Made by a program: the position numbers and the translations under genes
Part shown: positions 17,396 to 30,680 of the stretch, in pieces
How positions within the stretch are numbered: the first letter of the stretch is position 1
How the letters are laid out: every line of letters begins with the position of its first letter
The notes under the pieces: generated by a model
What the model was told of the DNA's origin: nothing
Databases searched by the model: none
Seen by the model: only the letters and a program-made list of their open reading frames with translations
Origin: Leucobacter soli
Lineage (GTDB): Bacteria; Actinomycetota; Actinomycetes; Actinomycetales; Microbacteriaceae
NCBI RefSeq assembly: GCF_910593785.1
Contig: NZ_CAJVAP010000005.1
Coordinates: 62,001-126,000 of the forward strand
Length of the DNA stretch: 64,000 bases
Direction: 5' to 3'

Positions 17396-17761
17396 TCAGT
17401 CGGTTCCCTCCCCGCCTCGGCGCGCCCGGAGCAGCTGCAGACGCTCCTGCAGCAGTTCTTCGAGCTCTTCGCGGCTGCGCCGTTCCATCAGCATGTCCCA
17501 GTGGGTGCGCTGCTGACCTTCCTTCTCCTCGAACTCGGCGCGCGCGGCCCGGCCCGCGTCATCGTCGAGGAATCCGATCTCCCCGCTGCGCTGATCGGTC
17601 CATTCGGCGGGCGGCTCCGCCTCCGCGTCGAACATGACGGCGAAGCGGGTGCCCTTGTCGGTGATGTACTCGACGCGCCTGCGCGGAGCGAACTCGATGC
17701 CCTCCTCGCTCTGGAGGCTGGTGGAACCTATCCGTGCGCCCCGGAGTGTCCGTTCGGCCAT
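17396..17761 (-). CDS. rbpA: RNA polymerase-binding protein RbpA
   Basis: 121 aa. The C-terminal sigma-interaction domain is clear (THWDMLMERRSREELEELL), as is the central fold (APRRRVEYITDKGTRFAVMF). RbpA binds the primary sigma factor and stabilises the open complex in actinobacteria. No cysteines are present, so this is a non-zinc form. The ribosome site GAGGAGGAGCC is strong. Convergent with lnt. Confidence 0.95.
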   Translation of the reverse strand: MAERTLRGARIGSTSLQSEEGIEFAPRRRVEYITDKGTRFAVMFDAEAEPPAEWTDQRSGEIGFLDDDAGRAARAEFEEKEGQQRTHWDMLMERRSREELEELLQERLQLLRARRGGEGTD

Positions 17762-17826
17762 GGCTCCTCCTCGCCCGCGAGGCGCGCCCGGCGGGTGCGT
17801 CGTCGCGATCCATCGGTAGTCCTTGC

Positions 17827-17832
17827 AGCGTA
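17827..17832 (-). promoter_or_regulatory. -10-like hexamer TACGCT upstream of rbpA
   Basis: On the minus strand TACGCT implies a start near 17820 and a leader of roughly 59 nt. Confidence 0.4.
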
Positions 17833-17946
17833 GCGCGCCCGGCCGTGCGCCGGTAGTGTCGTGCCCGTTTCGTCACACTCCACCGCTACGCTGATATCCG
17901 AAGATCACTCGCGCCGCATCCGGGCGCCGACCTCGAAGGAGTCCAC

Positions 17947-18723
17947 GTGTCAGACTCGAACGCCTCGCAGCCGCTCGCTCCGGGCAGCCTCACCGGCCGT
18001 CGCGCCCTCGTGACCGGCTCCTCGCGCGGCATCGGCGCCGATACCGTCCGCCGTTTTGCCGAGGCGGGTGCGGACGTCGTCGTCAACTTCCGGAACAAGG
18101 CTCCTCGCGCGGAGAAGCTGGCCGCCGAGCTGCGGGATCTGGGCGTCCGCGCACTGGTGCAGGGCGCTGACCTGACCGATCCGGCGTCCCTCGCGGAGAT
18201 GTTCGCGGCGGTGCAGGCGGAGTACGGCGGTCTCGACATCCTCGTGCTCAACGCATCGGGGGGCATGGAGTCCGGCATGGGGGAGGACTATGCGCTGAAG
18301 CTCAACCGGGATGCGCAGCTCGCGGTGCTCGACGCCGCGCTGCCGCTGCTCGGAACCGGCTCCCGCGTGGTGTTCGTCACGAGCCATCAAGCCCACTTCA
18401 TCCGCACGACGCCGACGATGCCGGAGTACGAGCCGGTGGCGCTCTCGAAGCGGGCGGGGGAGGATGCGCTGCGCGAGCGCATCCCCGAGCTCACCGAGCG
18501 CGGGGTCGAGTTCGTCGTGGTGTCCGGGGACATGATCGAGGGCACCGTGACGGCGACGTTGCTCAACCGCTTGAACCCGGGCGCGATCGAGGAGCGCCGC
18601 GAGCAGGCCGGCCGACTCTACAACGTCGGCGAGTTCGCGGCCGAGGTCGCCCTCGCGGCGGTCGAGCCCGTTCCGGCCGACCACACCCGCCTGATCGGCG
18701 ACGTGACCGGCTTCGGGGGCTGA
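17947..18723 (+). CDS. SDR family oxidoreductase with atypical active site
   Basis: 258 aa. The NAD(P)-binding motif ALVTGSSRGIG and the NASGG segment (LVLNASGGMESG) place it in the short-chain dehydrogenase superfamily. The usual Tyr-x3-Lys is not formed: the lysine is in YEPVALSK, where the tyrosine is seven positions before it and valine occupies the catalytic position. The preceding serine segment is VVFVTSHQAHF. Either the tyrosine is displaced but functional or the protein is a non-catalytic relative. GTG 17947 follows the ribosome site GAAGGAG. Confidence 0.85.
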   Translation: MSDSNASQPLAPGSLTGRRALVTGSSRGIGADTVRRFAEAGADVVVNFRNKAPRAEKLAAELRDLGVRALVQGADLTDPASLAEMFAAVQAEYGGLDILVLNASGGMESGMGEDYALKLNRDAQLAVLDAALPLLGTGSRVVFVTSHQAHFIRTTPTMPEYEPVALSKRAGEDALRERIPELTERGVEFVVVSGDMIEGTVTATLLNRLNPGAIEERREQAGRLYNVGEFAAEVALAAVEPVPADHTRLIGDVTGFGG

Positions 18724-18799
18724 GCCCGCCGTCCGGCCCTTCCCGTCGGTTCCGGGCGCCCGCGAAACGGAGACTTCCGTTCGCCGGCGCCCGGATTCT

Positions 18800-18815
18800 G
18801 TTTCGCGAGTGTTTC
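18800..18815 (-). promoter_or_regulatory. Possible GlnR-type nitrogen-control site
   Basis: Read on the minus strand the 16-mer GAAACACTCGCGAAAC consists of two GAAAC half-sites 6 nt apart, close to the actinobacterial GlnR pattern gTnAC-N6-GnAAC (the first half differs at position 2). It lies about 125 nt upstream of the putative gltB -10. Position and target make nitrogen control plausible but unproven. Confidence 0.35.
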
Positions 18816-18938
18816 GGGTCTCTTCGGGTGTTCGGCAATCGGCCGCATATGGCGAAGAATATTCGGTAGTTTCGCAATTCTCTCGATTTCATCGAAGAAA
18901 CAGCGATACTTTGCGTAATGAACCGAAGAAAACGGTGC

Positions 18939-18944
18939 TACGCT
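18939..18944 (+). promoter_or_regulatory. -10-like hexamer TACGCT upstream of gltB
   Basis: TACGCT would give a start near 18951 and a leader of about 100 nt before ATG 19054. Confidence 0.4.
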
Positions 18945-19053
18945 CGAAGCTCCCTGTCAGGGTGCCCTACCGCGACAACGATGTCCGGTGGTCCGAAACG
19001 GGCACCAGACTCCACCACGGGCCACCGACGTCCCGCACGATGAGAGGACGTCG

Positions 19054-23650
<4,597 letters not shown>

Positions 23651-23658
<8 letters not shown>

Positions 23659-25183
23659 TCCGCGCGGATTCCTCAAGGTGCGCGAGCGCGAGCTCGCCCC
23701 CAAGCGCCCCGTCGCGCTCCGGCTGATGGACTGGCGCGAGGTCGTCGAGGCTGCCGACCCCGCGGTCGTGGCGCGGCAGGCGTCGCGCTGCATGGATTGC
23801 GGCGTCGCTTTCTGCCATCAGGGCTGCCCGCTCGGCAACCTCATCCCGGAGTGGAACGATCTCACGTGGCGCGGTCGGGAGCGGGAGGCGCTCGACCGCC
23901 TCCACGCCACGAACAACTTCCCCGAGTTCACCGGGCGCGCCTGCCCGGCGCCGTGCGAGTCCGCCTGTGTGCTGGGCATCAACCAGCCGGCTGTCACGAT
24001 CAAGCAGATCGAGAACAGCATCATCGATCAGGGGTTCGCGAACGGCTGGGTGGTGCCCGTGCCGCCCGAGAGGCTGACCGGAAAGACGGTCGCCGTCGTC
24101 GGATCCGGGCCCGCCGGCCTCGCGGCTGCGCAGCAGCTCACGCGCGCCGGGCACACCGTCGCGGTCTACGAGCGAGACGAGGAGCCCGGCGGGCTGCTCG
24201 CCTTCGGCATCCCGGACTTCAAACTCGAGAAGTCGCTGGTGGCGCGCCGGATCGACCAGATGAAGCAGGAGGGCACGCGGTTCCGCTGCGGTATCGAGAT
24301 CGGCCGCGACATGACCTGGTCGGAGCTGCGCCGACGCTACGACGCCGTCGTGGTCGCGACGGGGGCCACCGTGCCACGGCCGCTCGATCTCCCCGGTCGC
24401 GAGCTCTCCGGCATCCACTACGCGATGGAATACCTGACCGCTCAGAACCGGCGCGGGGCGCCGGGTACAGGTCCGGGCGTCTCCACGGACGACACGGCTG
24501 CAGTACCGGGGCTCGCTCCCGAGCCGGGCGACCTGCACGCCGCGGGCAAGCACGTGATCGTGATCGGCGGCGGCGACACCGGCGCGGACTGCGTCGGCAC
24601 CGCCCACCGTCAGGGCGCGCGATCGGTGACGAGCCTCGCGATCGGGCGGCGGCCGGGCGAGACGCGCGGCGCCGAGCAGCCGTGGCCGACGCACCCGACC
24701 CTGTTCGAGGTCTCGAGCTCGCACGAGGAGGGCGGCGAGCGCCGGTACCTGGCCTCGACTGTCGAGTTCGTCGCCGACGTGCGCGGCGCCGTTCGTGCGC
24801 TGCGCGTCGCGGAGACGGGCTACACCGAGAACGGCCGCGAGCCGATCCCGGGGACGGAGCACTTGATCGAGGCCGACCTCGTGCTGATCGCGATGGGCTT
24901 CACCGGCCCGGATCCGGTCGAGGACCCGAGGTTCCCGCTCGTGCGCGGAGCGCGCGGTGCCTTCGCCCGCGGCGCCGACTACGAGGCGTCCGCCGGGGAC
25001 ACCGGTTTCGACGCCGACGCGCTGCGCGGGATCTTCGTCGCGGGAGACGCCGGTCGCGGCCAGTCGCTGATCGTCTGGGCGATCGCGGAAGGCCGCGCCG
25101 CGGCAGCGTCCGTCGATGCGTACCTCACCGGATCGACCGTGCTGCCCGCTCCCATCCCCGCGACTGCCCGCGCGTTCGCCTGA
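23651..25183 (+). CDS. gltD: Glutamate synthase small subunit
   Basis: 510 aa. The N-terminal domain holds cysteines for two 4Fe-4S clusters ([17 protein letters not shown] and CPAPCESAC). The FAD motif is [15 protein letters not shown] and the NADPH motif is [15 protein letters not shown]. It passes NADPH electrons through FAD and Fe-S to the GltB FMN. Start codon ATG 23651 lies inside gltB, giving coupled translation and equal stoichiometry. Confidence 0.98.
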
Positions 25184-25194
25184 GCCCTCCTTCC

Positions 25195-25215
25195 GGGGAC
25201 ATCGGCGACGTCCCC
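25195..25215. terminator. Hairpin after gltD
   Basis: GGGGACAT and ACGTCCCC form an 8-bp stem with one mismatch around a 5-nt loop, starting 12 nt after the gltD stop. No U-tract is present. Confidence 0.4.
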
Positions 25216-25310
25216 GCCCGAGCTCCTCGCCCGAGCTCTTCACCCCGGGGAATGCGCGACGCGGGATGATGGTTGTGCGAAGTACGACCATCGAACAGTG
25301 AGGAGTTGCC

Positions 25311-25955
25311 ATGACCACGATGACGATCTTCGGAGGAAGCGGCTACGCCGGCTCGCACATCGTCGAGGCGGCGGTGGTGCGAGGGCTGGAAGTCACCAGC
25401 ATCACGCGCAGCGAGTCCGCGGAGCAGATGGCAGGCGTTCACTACCGGACGGGCTCGATCCTCGACGCCGCCGACCGCGCGGCCGCGCTGCAGGGCGCGG
25501 ACGTCGTCATCGTCGCGGTGTCCCCGCGCGGCGAGATGGCCGGACAGGTGCGACCGGCGGTCGCCGCGCTCGCTCGCGAGGCCGCCGAGGCGGGCGTGCG
25601 GCTCGGCGTGATCGGCGGGGCCGGGTCGCTGCTCGCGTCCGAGGACGGCCCGCGACTCGTCGACACCCCGGCATTCGACGAGGAGTACAAGCCCGAGGCG
25701 CTGGAGATGGGCGAGGTGCTCGACGATCTGCGCGTGTCTCCCGAGTCCCTCGACTGGTTCCTCGTCAGCCCCGCCGGCGATTTCGGCCCGTGGGTGGCCG
25801 GCGAGTACACGGGGGAGTACCGGATCGGCGGAGACGTGCTGCTCACCGACGAAGCGGGACGATCGGCGATCGGCGGCGCCGACTTCGGCGTCGCGGTGGT
25901 CGACGAGATCGAGGAACCCGCGCACCATCGCGCCCGTTTCACCGTCGCCTACTGA
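25311..25955 (+). CDS. NAD(P)-binding oxidoreductase, atypical SDR (NmrA/YwnB-like)
   Basis: 214 aa. The N-terminal motif IFGGSGYAGSHIVEAA is the GxxGxxG of atypical short-chain dehydrogenases, followed by GVIGGAGSL and an FLVSPAGDF segment. Proteins of this type act as flavin or NADPH reductases or redox sensors. ATG 25311 has the ribosome site GAGGAG. The gene stands alone between gltD and the methyltransferase. The substrate is unknown. Confidence 0.82.
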   Translation: MTTMTIFGGSGYAGSHIVEAAVVRGLEVTSITRSESAEQMAGVHYRTGSILDAADRAAALQGADVVIVAVSPRGEMAGQVRPAVAALAREAAEAGVRLGVIGGAGSLLASEDGPRLVDTPAFDEEYKPEALEMGEVLDDLRVSPESLDWFLVSPAGDFGPWVAGEYTGEYRIGGDVLLTDEAGRSAIGGADFGVAVVDEIEEPAHHRARFTVAY

Positions 25956-26029
25956 GCAGGCGGGCCGTGCAGGCGGCGATGCAGCCGCACGCCCGAGCAG
26001 CCGGTGATCGCCCGCACGCGAGGGGCGAA

Positions 26030-26035
26030 TAGGCT
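26030..26035 (+). promoter_or_regulatory. -10 hexamer TAGGCT of the methyltransferase gene (leaderless)
   Basis: TAGGCT ends 7 nt before GTG 26042, with no ribosome site. Confidence 0.6.
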
Positions 26036-26041
26036 TGACGG

Positions 26042-27682
26042 GTGAATCCCGAGTTGATCGACCGGCTGCGCGGGGACCTGCGCGCCGCGGACTACCGAGC
26101 CGAGACGGTGCGGGCGCTGCTCGGCGACGCCGCCGATGACGCGCGGCTGCGCGGAGTGTTCGCGCCGGCGCGCCGCGCCCTCGATGCGCGGGAGGCGGCT
26201 CCGCTCGGGACGCTCGTGCGACTGCTCCTACTCGGTGAGGTCATCGGCGAACAGGGCATCGACGAGGCCTTGCCGTCGCTCCGCGCAGCGAGCGCTCTCG
26301 AGCTCCAGCTCATCACGGCGTCGGGCACCGCTCGCGGTGCCGAGGCCGGCTGCCGCGCCGCGCTGTCGCTGAACCCGGTGCGCGTCGCCGACGATTCGCG
26401 GCTCGCCGCGCCGCTCGACTGGTGGATCCTCTCGGATCTCGACGACCAGCTGCGCAACGGCCCCGCCCATCCCGACCACGTCATGGGCGTCGGCGGCGCC
26501 ACCCGCTCGCTCATCGCGCAGCTTCCGCCGCACGATGCCGGGCGCGCGCTGGACCTCGGCAGTGCTGATAGCCCGAGATCTTTGGATCTCGGGACCGGCT
26601 GCGGCATCGTCGCGATGCACCTCGCGCTCCGCGGGCCGGTCGTCGCGACCGACATCTCCGAGCGGGCGCTGGATCTCGCCCGCGCGAACGCACGTCTGAA
26701 CGGCATGGAGCACGGCATCGAATTCCGGCACGGCGACCTCTTCGCGCCGGTAACGGGGGAGCGCTTCGACCTCATCGCCTCCAATCCGCCGTTCGTCATC
26801 ACGCCGCGCGGGGAGGCGAGCGTCGCCGACGACCCGATCTACGCCTACCGCGACGGCGGGCGGACGGGCGACGAGCTCGCCGCGTCCGTGGTGCGCGAGG
26901 CGCCCGCGCACCTCGCGCCCGGCGGAGTCTTCCTCTGCCTCGCCAACTGGGAGACTCCCTGGGGCGGTGACGGCCTGGAGCGGGTGCGCAACTGGATCGC
27001 CGCCGCATCCGATGCGGCACCGAGCCCGGCGCTCGACGCCTGGGTGATCGAACGAGACCGCATCGACCCGGCCCGCTACGCCGAGACCTGGGCCCGTGAC
27101 GGTGGTGCCAGGCCCGGTGATCCCGAGTTCGAGGCGCTCATGCGCGCCTGGCTCGACGACTTCGCCGCCCGCAGGGTCGTCGCGATCGGACTCGGTTCGA
27201 TCCGCATCGCGCGAGCGGAGAGGGATCCCTCCGCAGCCGATGGCGTCGGTGATGCGGGGGAGCAGGGCGTCACTCGCACCGAGCAGGCCACCGGGGCCTA
27301 TCTTGCGGACGGCGGCCTCGGCAGCCGACTCTCCGCCGCGTTCCACGCCGGCACCCGCGCCGCGCGCATGGGCCCTGCCGAGGTGCTTGCGACGCACTGG
27401 CTGCGGTCCGACGAGGTCGTCGAACTGCGCGAGCACGCACCGGGCGAGGAGTCGCCGCGCGCGATCACCCTGGCGACGACGGCGCCGATCGAGCGCCGCG
27501 TGGCGGCCGACACGCTGCTCGCCGCGGCGGTCGGCGCCTGCGACGGCGAGTTGAGCCTCGGGCAGATCGCCGACGCGCTCGCGTCGGTGCTCGAAGTGGA
27601 TGCCGACGCCGTCGCGGAGGCGCTCGTCGCCGATGCGCGCGAGCTCGCCTGGCTCGGCATGCTCGCGCCGGTCGACCGCTAG
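26042..27682 (+). CDS. Class I SAM-dependent methyltransferase with N- and C-terminal extensions
   Basis: 546 aa. An N-terminal helical domain (about 1-140) precedes a methyltransferase core with LDLGTGCGIVA (motif I, residues 181-191) and SNPPFVITPRG (motif IV). The NPPF motif points to N-methylation of a glutamine or base, as in PrmC/RlmG-type enzymes. A C-terminal winged-helix-like region ends the protein. Motif I is preceded by an 11-residue near-duplication (residues 174-184) encoded by AT-rich codons and containing a DNA hairpin. The target is unknown. Confidence 0.85.
   Translation: MNPELIDRLRGDLRAADYRAETVRALLGDAADDARLRGVFAPARRALDAREAAPLGTLVRLLLLGEVIGEQGIDEALPSLRAASALELQLITASGTARGAEAGCRAALSLNPVRVADDSRLAAPLDWWILSDLDDQLRNGPAHPDHVMGVGGATRSLIAQLPPHDAGRALDLGSADSPRSLDLGTGCGIVAMHLALRGPVVATDISERALDLARANARLNGMEHGIEFRHGDLFAPVTGERFDLIASNPPFVITPRGEASVADDPIYAYRDGGRTGDELAASVVREAPAHLAPGGVFLCLANWETPWGGDGLERVRNWIAAASDAAPSPALDAWVIERDRIDPARYAETWARDGGARPGDPEFEALMRAWLDDFAARRVVAIGLGSIRIARAERDPSAADGVGDAGEQGVTRTEQATGAYLADGGLGSRLSAAFHAGTRAARMGPAEVLATHWLRSDEVVELREHAPGEESPRAITLATTAPIERRVAADTLLAAAVGACDGELSLGQIADALASVLEVDADAVAEALVADARELAWLGMLAPVDR
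26572..26593. repeat. 9-bp-stem palindrome inside the methyltransferase gene
   Basis: CCCGAGATC and GATCTCGGG form a perfect stem around a TTTG loop. It sits in a 33-nt in-frame segment with rare codons (AGT, GCT, AGA, TCT, TTG) that repeats the LDLG coding sequence. Confidence 0.75.
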
Positions 27683-27740
27683 GAGTGCAGCGCCGCCGGG
27701 TACGGCGGTGCCCAGCCGGGCCCGGTAGCATGGACTCCTG

Positions 27741-29123
27741 ATGATGCGCACGATCGATCTCCGCCACCAGCACCTCGGCCGTTCGGAGTTGCTTCGCCTG
27801 GTACCGCGCGCCGCAGTCGACACGGGCACCGCCGTCGAGCGGGTCAAGCCGCTCGTCGATGCGGTCCGGGATCGCGGCGAGGCCGCCCTGCGCGAGCAGG
27901 CCCGCGACTTCGACGGCGTCGACGGGCACGCACTGCGGGTGCAGCCCGAGCGCATCGCCGCATCGCTCGATACCTGCCCGCCCGAGGTGCGCGCGGCGCT
28001 CGAGGAGCTGATCGCGAAGCTGCGGCCCGCTTCGGAGGCCCAGGTGCCGGCCGAACAGGTGACCCGTTTCGGCGACGGCGCGACGATCACGCAGCGGTGG
28101 CAGCCGGTCGGCAGGGTCGGACTCTACGCTCCCGGAGGCAAGGCCGCCTACCCGTCCTCCGTGCTCATGAACGCGGTCTCCGCCCAGGCCGCCGGGGTGC
28201 CGAGCCTGGCGCTCGCCTCGCCGGCGCAGCGCGACAACGGCGGTGCACCGCACGAGGCGGTGCTCTGGGCCGCGGCTCTGGTCGGTATCGACGAGGTCTA
28301 CGCGATCGGCGGCGCGGGCGCGATCGCCGCCTTCGCGCATGGCGTGCCGAGTATCGGGCTCGAGCCGGTCGACGTCGTGACCGGCCCGGGCAACGTCTTC
28401 GTCGCAGCCGCGAAGCGCGCCGTCACCGGGCTCGTCGGCATCGACTCCGAGGCCGGGACCACCGAGATCCTGATCATCGCCGACAGCGGAGCCGAGCCGC
28501 GCTTCGTCGCCGCCGACCTGATCAGCCAGGCCGAGCACGACGAGGCCGCGGCGTCCGTGCTGGTCACCGACTCCGCCGAATTCGCCGCGCGCGTGCAGGG
28601 CGAGGTCGCGACGATGGCCGGTCGCACCCGCCACGCCGCGCGCGTCCACGAGGCGCTGAGCGGCCCGCAGTCCGCGGTGATCCTGGTCGACGACCTCGCC
28701 GCCGCGGCGCGGGTGAGCAACGCCTACGGCCCCGAGCACCTCGAGATCCAGACCCGCGACGACGGCGCCGTGCTCGCGCTGGTCGAGAACGCCGGTGCGA
28801 TCTTCGTCGGCGGCTACACCCCGGTGAGTCTCGGCGACTACCTGGCCGGATCGAATCACGTGCTGCCGACCGGCGGCACCGCCCGATTCGCGGCGGGGCT
28901 CGGCGCGCACACCTTCCTCCGCCCGCAGCAGGTGGTCGCATACGACCGCGCTGCGCTCGCGGGGACGGAGACGCACCTGCTCGCGCTGGCCAGGGCCGAA
29001 GGGCTCCCGGCGCACGGCGAGGCGGTGAGCGAGCGCTTCCGCGCTGCGGTGGACGATCCTGCGGCCGACAATCCTGCGCCCGGCGAACCCGTATCCGAGC
29101 ACCGACACGGAGGATCGCGCTGA
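27741..29123 (+). CDS. hisD: Histidinol dehydrogenase
   Basis: 460 aa zinc enzyme that catalyses the last two steps of histidine synthesis. Family signatures are [17 protein letters not shown], the [19 protein letters not shown] block, [10 protein letters not shown] (metal and acid/base residues) and [16 protein letters not shown] hexamer ends 10 nt before the first ATG, so a very short or no leader is likely. The stop overlaps the nrdR ATG by one base. No other his genes are in the window. Confidence 0.97.
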   Translation: MMRTIDLRHQHLGRSELLRLVPRAAVDTGTAVERVKPLVDAVRDRGEAALREQARDFDGVDGHALRVQPERIAASLDTCPPEVRAALEELIAKLRPASEAQVPAEQVTRFGDGATITQRWQPVGRVGLYAPGGKAAYPSSVLMNAVSAQAAGVPSLALASPAQRDNGGAPHEAVLWAAALVGIDEVYAIGGAGAIAAFAHGVPSIGLEPVDVVTGPGNVFVAAAKRAVTGLVGIDSEAGTTEILIIADSGAEPRFVAADLISQAEHDEAAASVLVTDSAEFAARVQGEVATMAGRTRHAARVHEALSGPQSAVILVDDLAAAARVSNAYGPEHLEIQTRDDGAVLALVENAGAIFVGGYTPVSLGDYLAGSNHVLPTGGTARFAAGLGAHTFLRPQQVVAYDRAALAGTETHLLALARAEGLPAHGEAVSERFRAAVDDPAADNPAPGEPVSEHRHGGSR

Positions 29124-29635
29124 TGCACTGCCCCTTCTGCCGCCACCCGGACAGCCGGGTCATCGACTCGCGCACCTCGGACGACGGCCTCTCGATCCGC
29201 CGCCGCCGGCAGTGCCCGGAATGCGGTCGGCGGTTCAGCACGACCGAGACCGCGAGCCTCACCGTGATCAAGCGCTCGGGCGTCGTCGAACCCTTCAGCC
29301 GCGAGAAGGTCGTCAGTGGCGTGCGCAAGGCCTGCCAGGGGCGGCCCGTCACCGACTCCGACCTCGCACTGCTCGCGCAGCAGGTCGAGGAGTCCGTGCG
29401 CTCCACGGGGCAGGCGCAGCTCGACGCGAACGACATCGGACTCGCGGTCCTGCCGCATCTGCGCGAACTCGACGAGATCGCCTATCTCCGCTTCGCGAGC
29501 GTCTACCAGGCCTTCGAGTCGCTCGACGACTTCGATCTCGCGATCGCCGAGCTGCGTGACCATCCGAGCACCGGCAGCATCGCGAAGATCGATGCTGCGC
29601 GGCTCGATGCGGCGAACGACGGAACGGGGGAGTAG
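29123..29635 (+). CDS. nrdR: Transcriptional repressor NrdR
   Basis: 170 aa. An N-terminal zinc ribbon with CPFC (3-6) and CPECGRRF is followed by an ATP-cone domain starting near residue 47 ([17 protein letters not shown]). NrdR senses ATP/dATP and represses ribonucleotide reductase genes through NrdR boxes. Start ATG 29123 shares its A with the hisD TGA. pyrD follows at once. Confidence 0.97.
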   Translation: MHCPFCRHPDSRVIDSRTSDDGLSIRRRRQCPECGRRFSTTETASLTVIKRSGVVEPFSREKVVSGVRKACQGRPVTDSDLALLAQQVEESVRSTGQAQLDANDIGLAVLPHLRELDEIAYLRFASVYQAFESLDDFDLAIAELRDHPSTGSIAKIDAARLDAANDGTGE

Positions 29636-29636
29636 C

Positions 29637-30680
29637 GTGCGCCTCTACCCCGCGCTCTTCAACACGGTGCTGCGCCGATTCGACCCCGAGACCGCGCATC
29701 ATCTCGCCTTCTCGGCGATCACGGCCGCTCCCGCGGCGGGCGCCTTCCTGCGCCGTGCCTGCGCACCCGATCCGCGTCTCGCGGTCCGCGCGCTCGGAAT
29801 CGACTTCCCGAGCCCGTTCGGCATGGCCGCGGGATTCGACAAGAACGCCGTCGGTATTCTCGGGCTCGGGGCGCTCGGCTTCGGCCATGTCGAGGTCGGC
29901 ACGCTCACCCGGCACGCGCAGCCGGGCAATCCGAAGCCGCGGAGCTTCCGCCTGGTCGACGATCGTGCGCTGATCAATCGGATGGGCTTCAACAACGGGG
30001 GATCCGCAGCGGCGGTGCCGCGGATCGAGCAGGCGCGACTGTCGCCGCATCGGCCCGTGATCGGCGTGAACATCGGCAAGAGCCGTGCGACCGAGGTCGA
30101 GCATGCGATCGCCGACTACGTCTGGAGCTCCCTCCGGCTCGCTCCTCTGGCCGACTACCTCGCCGTGAACGTCAGCTCGCCGAACACTCCCGGTCTGCGC
30201 GGCCTGCAGGAGCTGGATCAGCTCCGGCCGCTGCTCGCCGAGGTGCGCGCCGCTGCTGCGGGCACTCCGCTGCTGGTGAAGATCGCACCGGACATGGACG
30301 ACGAGCAGCTGGACGGCATCGTCGGTCTCGTCGCCGAACTCGGGCTCGACGGCATCATCGCCACGAACACGACGATTTCCCGTGCCGGGCTCTCGACGCC
30401 GATGGCGCAGGTCGAGGCCTTGGGCGCCGGGGGGCTTTCCGGTGCGCCGCTGAAGGCCCGGTCGCTCGAGGTGCTGCGCCGGATCCGCGCCACCGCTTCG
30501 GACGATCTCTGCGTGATCTCGGTGGGCGGCGTCGCGACCGCGGGTGATGTGCTCGAACGGCTGGAGGCCGGCGCCACACTCGTGCAGGGATTCACGGCCT
30601 TCATCTACGAGGGTCCGATGTGGGCGCGGGACATCAACCGAGGCCTTCTCGCAGCAGGGTATCGCGGCGATGCCGGCTGA
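29637..30680 (+). CDS. pyrD: Dihydroorotate dehydrogenase (quinone), class 2
   Basis: 347 aa membrane-associated flavoenzyme of pyrimidine synthesis that passes electrons to menaquinone. The N-terminal amphipathic helix (RLYPALFNTVLRRFDPETAH), FGMAAGFDKNA, FNNGG, NVSSPNTPGLRGLQ (with the catalytic serine of class 2) and GGVATAGDV are all present. It starts at GTG 29637, one nt after the nrdR stop, with GGGGGAG as ribosome site. Its end overlaps the moeB-like gene by 11 nt. Confidence 0.96.
   Translation: MRLYPALFNTVLRRFDPETAHHLAFSAITAAPAAGAFLRRACAPDPRLAVRALGIDFPSPFGMAAGFDKNAVGILGLGALGFGHVEVGTLTRHAQPGNPKPRSFRLVDDRALINRMGFNNGGSAAAVPRIEQARLSPHRPVIGVNIGKSRATEVEHAIADYVWSSLRLAPLADYLAVNVSSPNTPGLRGLQELDQLRPLLAEVRAAAAGTPLLVKIAPDMDDEQLDGIVGLVAELGLDGIIATNTTISRAGLSTPMAQVEALGAGGLSGAPLKARSLEVLRRIRATASDDLCVISVGGVATAGDVLERLEAGATLVQGFTAFIYEGPMWARDINRGLLAAGYRGDAG

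Larger units (their letters stand above)
18724..19053. other. 330-nt intergenic region upstream of gltB, AT-rich, no gene
   Basis: No convincing reading frame is present. The middle part (about 18790-18945) is markedly AT-richer than flanking DNA and rich in TTCG/CGAA words. It contains a GlnR-like double half-site at 18800-18815, an imperfect palindrome around GAATATTC near 18860, and a TACGCT hexamer at 18939-18944. The last ~100 nt would be the gltB leader. No known riboswitch fold was recognised. Confidence 0.6.

Noticed and set aside
18950-19050. Possible riboswitch in the gltB leader
   Set aside because: No conserved core of a known glutamine or other riboswitch could be recognised, so only the AT-rich region and GlnR-like site are reported.
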